Assembly: GCA_038231615.1 (NCBI GenBank)
Contig: JBBRLA010000402.1
Span: 1 to 7,912, forward strand
Direction: 5' to 3'
DNA length: 7,912 nucleotides
Source of the DNA: JBBRLA01 sp038231615
GTDB lineage: Bacteria > Myxococcota_A > Polyangia > Palsa-1104 > JAEUJZ01
Translations under genes and position numbers: made by a program
The notes under the pieces: model-generated
The model's input: only the letters and a program-made list of their open reading frames with translations
Told to the model about the DNA's origin: nothing
The model's database searches: none
Part shown: positions 1 to 5,058 of the stretch, piece after piece
Layout of the letters: each line of letters begins with the position of its first letter
How positions within the stretch are numbered: position 1 is the stretch's first letter

Positions 1-455
1 AGATCTATCAAGGGGTTCAGGATTTCGACATCAGCGTGGAAGGCGGCACCGTGCAGGTCTTCCTGCAGGAAGAGCGCTTCAGTATTCCCGCTGGACGCCT
101 CTCCGATGGCACGCTGCGATGGCTGTGCCTATTGACGATCCTGCTGCCGCCAGGGGCTCCTCCGCCGCTCGTTTGCATCGAGGAGCCCGAGATCGGACTA
201 CATCCGGATTTGCTTCCGGTGCTGGCTCGGCTGCTCAAGGAGGCTTCCCAGCGGATGCAGCTCGTCGTGACCACCCACTCCGACGTTCTGGTCGACGCGC
301 TCAGCGATATGCCGGAGGCGATCATCATCTGTGAGAAGAACGGAGGAGAGACGACCCTTCGTCGTCTGGCTCAGGAGGAACTGAGCGCCTGGTTGGAAAA
401 GTATACGTTGGGCCAACTGTGGCGCTCCGGTGAAATCGGAGGAAACCGCTGGTGA
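1..455 (+). CDS. AAA/ABC-type ATPase, C-terminal part (5' end outside window)
   Basis: The frame is open from base 3 to a TGA at 453-455, so only the last ~150 residues are present. Visible in order: an ABC-signature-like stretch (GRLSDGTLRWL, near bases 94-125), a Walker B/D-loop block (VCIEEPEIGLHP, near 172-208) with the catalytic Glu pair, and an H-loop (VVTTHSDVLVDAL, near 262-300). This combination is typical of AAA_21/AAA_15 (OLD/RecF/SMC-like) ATPases; the Walker A motif would lie outside the window. These ATPases commonly act as the sensor or motor partner of a nuclease-like protein in defence modules. The downstream DUF4276 gene overlaps by 4 bp, so the two are almost certainly co-translated. 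A GTG at 36 is in frame, but the motif spacing and the open frame upstream show it is not the true start. Family assignment is firm; the defence role is inferred from context. Confidence 0.9.
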   Translation, partial: IYQGVQDFDISVEGGTVQVFLQEERFSIPAGRLSDGTLRWLCLLTILLPPGAPPPLVCIEEPEIGLHPDLLPVLARLLKEASQRMQLVVTTHSDVLVDALSDMPEAIIICEKNGGETTLRRLAQEELSAWLEKYTLGQLWRSGEIGGNRW

Positions 456-1075
456 GCGTGGTCATTTATGTGGAAGGTGGTGGCGATCAGCGCGCGTTAC
501 TGGCGGAGTGCCGCCGGGGCTTTGCAGAATTTTTCCGGAAAATCGTCCCCCCAGGCCATCAGCCGAAGATCGTCGCTTGCGGCGGGCGCAATGCCACCTT
601 TGACAGGTTCTGCACGGCCCTCAAACAAAACAAGGAGGCGGCCGTGCTCCTGCTGGTCGATGCGGAAGCATTGGTGAGCAAGGCGCCCTGGCAACACCTC
701 GAGGCTCGCGATGGCTGGCAGCAGCCGCCGGGGGCTGCCGAGGGCAACGCGCACCTCATGGTCCAGTGCATGGAGGCATGGTTCCTGGCTGACCGGGAGG
801 TTCTCGCTGCATATTATCGACAGGGGTTCCGCACCAACGCGCTTCCAGGCCAGGCTGACATCGAGAAGATCGCCAAGAGCGACCTGTTCAAGGCGCTTGA
901 CGCCGCCACCAGGGACAGCAAGACCAAAGGGCGTTACGGCAAGGGCAGGCACAGCTTTGAGTTGCTCGCTCTCATTCGCCCTGAAAAGGTCCGGACCGCT
1001 TCAATCCACGCGGCTCGGTTGTTCAAGGTCGTCGTCGCTTCTGCCAGTGTCCGGGGTGGCCTATCGTCCTGGTAG
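452..1075 (+). CDS. DUF4276 family protein (Toprim-like), partner of the ATPase
   Basis: The 207-residue product has the usual length and landmarks of DUF4276: YVEGGGDQRAL near the N-terminus (Glu8), a hydrophobic strand ending in acidic residues (LLLVDAEA, Asp70 and Glu72), the hallmark MVQCMEAWFLAD block at 103-114, and a basic C-terminal part (RYGKGRHSFELL, then an IHAARLF helix). Glu8 plus the Asp-x-Glu pair fits a Toprim-like metal site, which suggests nucleic-acid cleavage; catalysis is inferred, not shown. The start is GTG at 452, inside the ATPase stop (GTGA overlap), with GGAGG at 438-442 nine bases upstream. This supports translational coupling and a fixed stoichiometry with the ATPase. 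The arrangement parallels two-component defence systems such as PARIS (ATPase plus DUF4435 Toprim) but is not one of them by family. Alternative: a housekeeping protein of unknown role. Confidence 0.85.
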   Translation: MSVVIYVEGGGDQRALLAECRRGFAEFFRKIVPPGHQPKIVACGGRNATFDRFCTALKQNKEAAVLLLVDAEALVSKAPWQHLEARDGWQQPPGAAEGNAHLMVQCMEAWFLADREVLAAYYRQGFRTNALPGQADIEKIAKSDLFKALDAATRDSKTKGRYGKGRHSFELLALIRPEKVRTASIHAARLFKVVVASASVRGGLSSW

Positions 1076-1082
1076 GCGCTCG

Positions 1083-1268
1083 TCAGTGCCAGCGGAACAC
1101 GCCGAGGAGGTCAGAAAAGTCGTCGGTCCACAGAGCGACGTGATCGTCCGGCGGCAGCGCGGTCCAACGCGGGTCCTTTCGTAATTCGGCCAGCGCCTCG
1201 GTCTTCGCCGCCATTACCACCCAGGTGGACGAGACCTTGCCGATCTTTTCGTCTCTGACGGCGGTGCT
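1083..1268 (-). pseudogene. 3' remnant of a fused MFS/spermidine synthase gene
   Basis: Read on the minus strand, this open stretch ends in TGA at 1083-1085 and encodes ~61 residues with the conserved C-terminus of fused MFS/spermidine synthase proteins: SSTWVVMA, then DPRWTALPP, then LWTDDFSDLLGVFRWH. In intact proteins this segment closes the aminopropyltransferase-like domain, and the protein also carries an N-terminal set of membrane helices. Here the frame is stopped by TAG (CTA at 1269-1271 on the plus strand) and nothing recognisable precedes it in any minus frame up to 1450. The catalytic SAM/polyamine part is missing and the fragment cannot be functional. An ATG at 1214 could express only 43 residues. 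The recognition rests on motif memory. The fragment ends seven bases after the DUF4276 stop, so it marks an edge where the ATPase pair or the downstream operon joined older DNA. Confidence 0.6.
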
Positions 1269-1271
1269 CTA

Positions 1272-1508
1272 CGCAGTCAGCCAGGGCGACGAACGCCTGG
1301 TGCGCAACTTCTTCTTTGAGCCTGGATCAAACGCTTTGGCACCGAGCGACGCTGCCCCGGTGTCTGGTTGGCGCACGATGAACGCGTATCTGGTTGGCCA
1401 ATGGATTTTTCCCGCGGGCCCCGGGCGTTCGTGCTATGAGGGAAGGAATGTCATACCCTGCGCGTAGGTTGGTCAGGTGGAGCGATCATTGCGATCACCT
1501 TGGGCACC
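1272..1508. other. Non-coding or decayed stretch between remnant and orphan operon
   Basis: No convincing gene covers this stretch. A plus-strand frame from GTG 1225 to 1467 (80 codons) includes a segment, LYAVSQGDERLVRNFFF, that faintly recalls an ankyrin-type helix pair, but it has no Shine-Dalgarno site, overlaps the synthase remnant and ends in unstructured sequence. A very GC-rich patch at about 1410-1430 (CCCGCGGGCCCCGGG) can fold, but it lacks a T run on either side in the correct orientation, so it does not look like an intrinsic terminator. The left end (1451-1508) may be coding on the minus strand as an extension of the 1509-1859 gene in another frame. Confidence 0.4.
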
Positions 1509-1859
1509 TCAGGCTCTTTGGGCGTCTTCGGCACCTCTGGGTGATCTGTTCCAACCACCAGAGGATGACTGATGCCCCGTCCCATTTGCAGCCCGCGCCC
1601 CCAAAACGTCATTGACTTCGTCCGCCACCTTGTCGAGGTCGGCTTTGTCGATCCCGATCTGACGCGGCGCTTTCTGTCCACCCTGGCCCTGGAACCCCAA
1701 CGGGGTGACCTGGACTGCGGAATGGGCCTTTGCGGCAGCCCGATCAGCCGTCTCGCGCACGCCATCCGCCAGGTCACCTGCTCCGACTGCCTGGAACTTC
1801 TGCACCAGAATGTCCGTCGCCATGGAGCGGCCGTATAAAGAATCGATCTCCCCAAGCAA
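1509..1859 (-). CDS. Unknown small protein, fourth gene of orphan operon
   Basis: A 116-residue product of no family I recognise. The first ~90 residues look helical, with an Ala-rich stretch (DGVRETADRAAAKAHSAV, about 33-50) and an acidic/basic heptad-like stretch (DKADLDKVADEVNDVL, about 71-86) separated by a Gly/Gln-rich linker (GFQGQGGQK). The TTG at 1857-1859 is chosen as start because AGGAG (1866-1870) lies six bases upstream; the later ATG at 1823 has no Shine-Dalgarno site. It follows the 269-aa gene by 96 bp on the same strand with no terminator seen between them. The last ~20 codons read poorly (SSSGGWNRSPRG), while the alternative minus frame running to 1451 reads better there, so the true C-terminus may be longer and frameshifted. 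Soluble; no signal peptide or membrane segment. Confidence 0.6.
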   Translation of the reverse strand: MLGEIDSLYGRSMATDILVQKFQAVGAGDLADGVRETADRAAAKAHSAVQVTPLGFQGQGGQKAPRQIGIDKADLDKVADEVNDVLGARAANGTGHQSSSGGWNRSPRGAEDAQRA

Positions 1860-1865
1860 GGAGCT

Positions 1866-1870
1866 CTCCT
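1866..1870 (-). promoter_or_regulatory. Shine-Dalgarno site deciding a TTG start
   Basis: AGGAG on the minus strand, six bases before TTG 1859. The only nearby ATG (1823) has no comparable site, so this element is the main argument for the non-canonical start of the last operon gene. Confidence 0.55.
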
Positions 1871-1955
1871 GGCGTGGTAGATGGGCAGGGAAAGAAGGGG
1901 TTATACAGGAAGAAGCACATGGCCGGAGCAGATTTTGGCGCTCCCCACGGCTTGT

Positions 1956-2765
1956 TTAGCGCGGGGCGTGGCGTGCGGGGGCGGTCGTGGGGCTCGTCGA
2001 AGTCGTCTCCCGGGACGCTGTCTCCACTGCCTGTGCCAGGTCCGCTTCGTCTACCGCCAGCCCGTCCTTCAGGTCCACGATGGTGTGCAAAAGGTCCCCA
2101 TGCGCAACATAGGTATTCAGGTCCGCGGCCTTCTTTACCGTATCCTTCCGGGTCTTGCCCACCTGGGCGATCCGGGTGCCGGCGATCTTGTCCAGCTCGG
2201 CCTTTACCTCTTCATAGTCCGCCAAAAGCGCCCGCCGCTGCTCCGGCGGCAGCGTCCCCAGCATCCGCTGCACCTCATTGTTGATCTTGTCCTGCTCCTG
2301 CCGCACCTGCGCCGCCAGGCACGACTGGGTAAACGATACCCGATCGCCCGCTCGCACCGCACTGCCGTAGGTCTTCACCATCGAGGATTCCTTGCCGATG
2401 ATCTCGATCAAGACCCCCGGCGTCGTCCCCGTCGCCTGCTGCGCCCCCACCATGGTCGGCAGCGCCTCGGCCATCACCGTGCCCACCTGCACCACCAGCG
2501 GCGCCACCTCCACCTCGATCCCGTCGTCGGGGGTGTGGGGCAGGAACTCGCCGCCCAGGTCCACCACCACCTGGGTCAGCATCCCCACCCCCTGCCGCAG
2601 GATGTCGGGCGGCGCCACCGTCGCCCCGAACCGCTCCACGGGGTTCAGCTTCTTCTTCTTGGCGGCGGCGCCCGGGTAAAGCAGCGCCTTGTCTTTGTTG
2701 CCGCGCGGGCCGCGATCGGCGCTCTTGTGCGCGCGGACGTTGGCTTTGATCGGTGTTCTGGCCAT
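1956..2765 (-). CDS. Unknown 269-aa protein, third gene of orphan operon
   Basis: No known family recognised. The N-terminus is strongly basic and probably disordered (residues 1-40, ending in KKKK). A middle region of alternating hydrophobic residues (about 55-145, with VGMLTQVVVDLGGEF and PGVLIEIIGKE) looks like a beta/alpha fold. Residues 150-215 are charged and helical with coiled-coil character (QEQDKINNEVQRM, DYEEVKAELDKIAG), and the Thr/Ser/Pro tail (about 250-269) looks flexible. There is no signal peptide or transmembrane helix. The ATG at 2763-2765 has GAGGAG at 2775-2780, nine bases upstream, and the preceding gene stops only 16 bp away, so co-transcription and probably coupled translation are expected. 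A basic tail plus coiled coil would suit a structural or nucleic-acid-associated assembly protein, but that is speculation. Third-position G/C preference supports real coding on this strand over the long antisense frames. Confidence 0.75.
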   Translation of the reverse strand: MARTPIKANVRAHKSADRGPRGNKDKALLYPGAAAKKKKLNPVERFGATVAPPDILRQGVGMLTQVVVDLGGEFLPHTPDDGIEVEVAPLVVQVGTVMAEALPTMVGAQQATGTTPGVLIEIIGKESSMVKTYGSAVRAGDRVSFTQSCLAAQVRQEQDKINNEVQRMLGTLPPEQRRALLADYEEVKAELDKIAGTRIAQVGKTRKDTVKKAADLNTYVAHGDLLHTIVDLKDGLAVDEADLAQAVETASRETTSTSPTTAPARHAPR

Positions 2766-2781
2766 CTTCTTGTTCTCCTCG

Positions 2782-3489
2782 CTAGACCTTCTTGCCGGGC
2801 CTTCCGGACGTGCCGGGGGCCTTCTTTTCCGCCGGCAGAGTCCCCTGTTTCAGACGCTGGGCCCCGCGCAGCATGTGCTGCCGTTGCTTTTCCTGCGCCA
2901 CCTTCTGATCGAAGAGCGCCTGCCGCTGGACCTTGGTGCTGGTGCGGCCGGCGGCAAGCTGCGCCTCCCGCTCGTACACGATGTCCACCGGGCGCCAGGC
3001 GATCTTCAGCGATTCCACCTGCGCGTAGGTGCTGTCCGGGTCGGCGCGCACTGCCGCGACGTAGTGCTCCACGCCGTCGGTGCGGCCGGTCAGGGCCGCG
3101 CGCAGGAGGGTGGTGCCCGACTTGGCCACCGAGGCGACCTCCGCGAAGCCGCCGCCGGCCTGGTCCAGGATCACATGGGCGCTGGCCCCCTCATCGTGCC
3201 GCTTGGGGTCCACCCGGGCGCCCTTGACCACGTCGGGGCGGCGCCGCATGAAGCGCGTGAACGCCCCGGCCAGCACCACCTCGTCGGGCGAGAGCGCCAG
3301 AGGGGGTTTCTTGGCGGCCTGGGCCCCGATCGGGAGTTTCGGTACGTCGGTCAAGAACATCATCGTCTCGGCCGACAGGAGCTTGCCCCGGGCGGCGTCC
3401 AGCATCTCGGCGCTCGGGATCTTGCTGATGTCTACCCCACCCGCGCCGACAGAGGGATTGATTGTATCAAAAGGGCTGTGTGATTCCAT
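2782..3489 (-). CDS. Unknown 235-aa protein, second gene of orphan operon
   Basis: No known family recognised. A Gly/Ser-rich N-terminus (1-25) precedes a probable folded part (about 26-170). This contains a hydrophobic strand (AETMMFLTDVPKLPI), a helix (DEVVLAGAFTRFMRRR) and a Gly-rich turn (ILDQAGGGFAEVASVAKSGTTLL). Residues 170-235 form a long basic, Gln-rich helix followed by a Lys/Gly tail (GRPGKKV), echoing the basic end of the next protein. There is no secretion signal and no membrane segment. The start is ATG 3487-3489 with GAGGAG (3496-3501) six bases upstream; that site overlaps the TGA of the lead gene (3500-3502), a clear sign of translational coupling. The TAG at 2782-2784 is followed after 16 bp by the next gene. 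Confidence 0.75.
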   Translation of the reverse strand: MESHSPFDTINPSVGAGGVDISKIPSAEMLDAARGKLLSAETMMFLTDVPKLPIGAQAAKKPPLALSPDEVVLAGAFTRFMRRRPDVVKGARVDPKRHDEGASAHVILDQAGGGFAEVASVAKSGTTLLRAALTGRTDGVEHYVAAVRADPDSTYAQVESLKIAWRPVDIVYEREAQLAAGRTSTKVQRQALFDQKVAQEKQRQHMLRGAQRLKQGTLPAEKKAPGTSGRPGKKV

Positions 3490-3499
3490 TATTCACTCC

Positions 3500-4384
3500 T
3501 CACAAGTGCGTCCCACCCACAAAGGCTAGTGGCATCGGTTCGGTCTGGCAAGGAGGATCAGGCGAAAAGACGCTCATCGGGCTTTGAAGGGGTGCGGGCT
3601 GGATTGGGTGTGCATATTCTCGCCGTGCCCGGTCTGCGTCGTCTGCACCGGGGGCGGGCCGCAAGGCCGCCGCAAGTCTGCGTCGGGCGCGGAGTTGCAG
3701 TGAGGGGCACAGGGCGGTGCGGTCATCGCCGTAGCCCGCCGACTCCATCGCCAGCCGCTGCACCGTTGCGCGTTCGGCGATCAGGGCGGCCTCTTGTTGC
3801 GTCGACCTCGCAGGCCGGGCGGAGGCGATCGGGGCGATCGGGCCCATCGGGCCCATCGTGATCGGGCCCATGGTGATCGGGGCGATCGGGCCCGAGGCGA
3901 TCGGCTGCTGCGTCCTCCGCGCGGCCCGCCGCTTCTGGGCCTTTCTCTTCGTCAAAAGCTCTTCGGCCTGGCACAGGGCGATCTTCCGCTCCTCCTGGCG
4001 CGGGTGGGGGTAGGGGCGGTCGTCGTCGCCGCGGACCTGCTGCACCACGGTCATCGCCTTCTGCGTCGCGTCCGACTGGGTGCACAGGTACGCATCCCAG
4101 GCCTGCTGCATCAGCCCCTTATAAGTATAGAAGAGACTCAGAAACACGCTCGCCTGCCCCTGCTGGAGCAAAAGCTCCCCGGCTTCCAGGGGAACGTCCG
4201 CAAAGAGCCCCGTTTTGTCCGAGATCGCCCCGGCCACGTAGCGCGTAAACAGGAAGTCGTCGGCGAACAGGTGGCCGCTCTTGGCCATGCGTTCACCGGC
4301 GAGCAGCTGGATGTCGGGGAGGGCGCCCTCGGCCTTGATCGCCTGCGCCAGGATGCTCTTGAGATGATCGATTGAAAAGCTCAT
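3500..4384 (-). CDS. Unknown 294-aa lead protein of orphan operon with Pro/Ile hinge
   Basis: Not recognised. Residues 1-118 look like a compact helical domain (IDHLKSILAQAIKAEG, then LEAGELLLQQGQASVFLSLF, then LMQQAWDAYL) of a TPR-like helix-pair appearance. Residues 125-158 are charged and very basic (LLTKRKAQKRRAARR). Residues 161-188 are an unusual low-complexity hinge built from GPI, API and ITM triplets. Residues 195-255 are helical and Arg/Ala-rich, and the tail is Pro-rich. The ATG at 4382-4384 is preceded in frame by TAG (4391-4393), which fixes it as the first ATG; its Shine-Dalgarno site is poor (AAGGG only one base away, GGAGGG 20 bases away), so initiation may be weak or regulated. 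This is the first gene of the four-gene minus-strand set, and the palindrome at 4461-4496 lies about 80 bp upstream. Confidence 0.72.
   Translation of the reverse strand: MSFSIDHLKSILAQAIKAEGALPDIQLLAGERMAKSGHLFADDFLFTRYVAGAISDKTGLFADVPLEAGELLLQQGQASVFLSLFYTYKGLMQQAWDAYLCTQSDATQKAMTVVQQVRGDDDRPYPHPRQEERKIALCQAEELLTKRKAQKRRAARRTQQPIASGPIAPITMGPITMGPMGPIAPIASARPARSTQQEAALIAERATVQRLAMESAGYGDDRTALCPSLQLRARRRLAAALRPAPGADDADRARREYAHPIQPAPLQSPMSVFSPDPPCQTEPMPLAFVGGTHL
3824..3904 (-). repeat. Degenerate 9-bp repeats encoding the Pro/Ile hinge
   Basis: About 80 bp made of variants of GGCGATCGG and GCCCATCGG, joined end to end and rich in small palindromes (CGATCG, GGGCCC). On the coding (minus) strand they give repeated GPI/API/ITM triplets, residues ~161-188 of the lead operon protein. 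The unit is a multiple of three, so copy number can change without loss of frame; it is a natural site for length variation between strains. Confidence 0.75.
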
Positions 4385-4460
4385 GCCCTTCTACTTCGGT
4401 TCTTCCCTCCGGAATCCTGAGCCCCCCTTCTCTTCTGGAGCGCCCCGGCCCTGCCCATTC

Positions 4461-4496
4461 ATGGACGATCGGGTACCCGGGTACCCGGAAATCCAT
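4461..4496. promoter_or_regulatory. Symmetric palindrome upstream of the orphan operon (candidate operator)
   Basis: The core CGGGTACCCGGGTACCCG (4470-4487) is a perfect 18-bp palindrome. Around the same centre, ATGGA (4461-4465) and TCCAT (4492-4496) are also complementary, separated from the core by four unmatched bases on each side. The centre lies about 95 bp before the lead gene start on the minus strand, a usual place for an operator or activator site. I see no convincing -35/-10 pair beside it. It could also be a cruciform or the scar of an inserted element; the symmetry itself is certain, the function is inferred. Confidence 0.5.
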
Positions 4497-4532
4497 GCCT
4501 TTCCACCAACCGCAACCTGCCTTTCCACCCGT

Positions 4533-4556
4533 AAAAAATAGCCTCCACAGGCTACT
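4533..4556 (-). terminator. Intrinsic-terminator-like hairpin on minus strand
   Basis: On the minus strand TAGCCT, loop GTGG, AGGCTA (4539-4554) forms a 6-bp stem, extended outward by a G-T and an A-T pair, and is followed by six Ts (4533-4538). This is the classic shape of a Rho-independent terminator, though the stem is short. No T run follows on the plus strand, so it acts leftward only. No intact minus gene ends here. It may insulate the orphan operon from transcripts entering from the right, be a leftover of a lost gene, or act as an attenuator if the operon promoter lies further right. Confidence 0.5.
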
Positions 4557-4658
4557 CAGCCACGGTAACATGGCAACCCGACCCGATAAAAGACCCGCTT
4601 TCCCCGCGATCCGGCGTGTGCCAAGTCTTTACGTTGCCCTTGCGTAAGCTTCAGCTAG

Positions 4659-4991
4659 TCGCGGTGGCTTCCTGATGGTCAGGCGAAAGCGGACGCCGCC
4701 AAGGTGGAGTCTGACGAGTCCGTGCTCCCCGAACCCGAGCCCGATACCCCCATTGTGGTGGACTTTCCCGAGGACCGCTTCAAGCCCTACCGCAAGGGGG
4801 GGACCCACCTGGTCGGCATCGCGATGAACGTGACCTGGGTGCAGGAGGCCCCGCCCAGCCCGGAGTCGCCGGACAGCCCCGACAAAGACCGATCAGCGGG
4901 GGTCCTGTACCGCTACGACCTGGAACTCGACAGCGACGGCTGCCTGCTAGCCCGCGTGGGGCGACATGGACCGATCACGGCACCAGCGTGA
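4659..4991 (+). pseudogene. Fragment resembling a transglutaminase-elicitor-like protein
   Basis: The frame is open between TAG 4656-4658 and TGA 4989-4991, with GTG at 4704 the only plausible start and no Shine-Dalgarno site. The middle (VDFPEDRFKPYRKGGTHLVG, then MNVTWVQEA, an acidic SPDSPDKDR linker and YRYDLELDSDGCLL) recalls the segment of transglutaminase-elicitor-like proteins that normally leads into a GGEWY...HPDFLW ending. That ending is missing: after about base 4950 the frame runs into unrelated sequence (RVGRHGPITAPA). The N-terminal part of the family is also absent. I therefore read it as a gene piece broken at both ends. The assignment is from memory of the motif pattern and is only moderately sure; a short intact hypothetical protein of 95 residues is the alternative. 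Confidence 0.4.
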
Positions 4992-5058
4992 TGGGGTAGG
5001 ACGCGGAGATGGTGAGCAGAGCCTTGTCCCTTTGGTGGTAGCGTCCTTGGACATCAAG
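4975..5058 (-). pseudogene. Possible 3' tail of a lost minus-strand gene
   Basis: Reading leftward, codons ending at TGA (4975-4977) give LDVQGRYHQRDKALLTISAS followed by YPITLVP, with nearly every third base G or C over the last ~15 codons, as expected of real coding DNA. To the right the frame runs under the start of the kinase gene, which is clearly coded on the other strand, so any gene body is gone. I do not recognise the family. It overlaps the run-out end of the plus-strand fragment, which supports a junction near 4950-4975. Chance cannot be excluded for so short a stretch. Confidence 0.25.

Noticed and set aside
1408..1431. GC-rich foldable patch as terminator of the orphan operon
   Set aside because: On the minus strand it is followed by As, not Ts, so it does not have the shape of an intrinsic terminator for that operon.
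1225..1467. Plus-strand 80-codon frame with a faint ankyrin-like segment
   Set aside because: No Shine-Dalgarno site, a single weak helix-like match, overlap with the synthase remnant and a low-quality C-terminal half.
1881..3227. Long plus-strand open frame (448 codons) across the orphan operon
   Set aside because: The translation is Arg/Pro/His-rich low complexity, typical of the antisense of GC-rich genes; the minus-strand genes have ribosome sites and balanced composition.
2689..3483. Plus-strand frame of 264 codons opposite the 235-aa gene
   Set aside because: Antisense shadow: composition rich in His, Arg and Gly without domains, and no ribosome site.
3794..4375. Plus-strand frame opposite the lead operon gene, with Arg/Gly/Asp/His repeats
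   Set aside because: The repeats come from the palindromic DNA of the Pro/Ile hinge read in antisense; no independent evidence of coding.
4293..4571. Minus-strand 92-codon frame with early Trp codons
   Set aside because: It overlaps the lead gene in another frame, passes through the terminator-like hairpin and palindrome, and has no ribosome site; kept only as a remark on possible leader control.
4671..4683. Small hairpin CCTGATGGTCAGG
   Set aside because: A five-base stem without a T run; common by chance and not tied to any gene.
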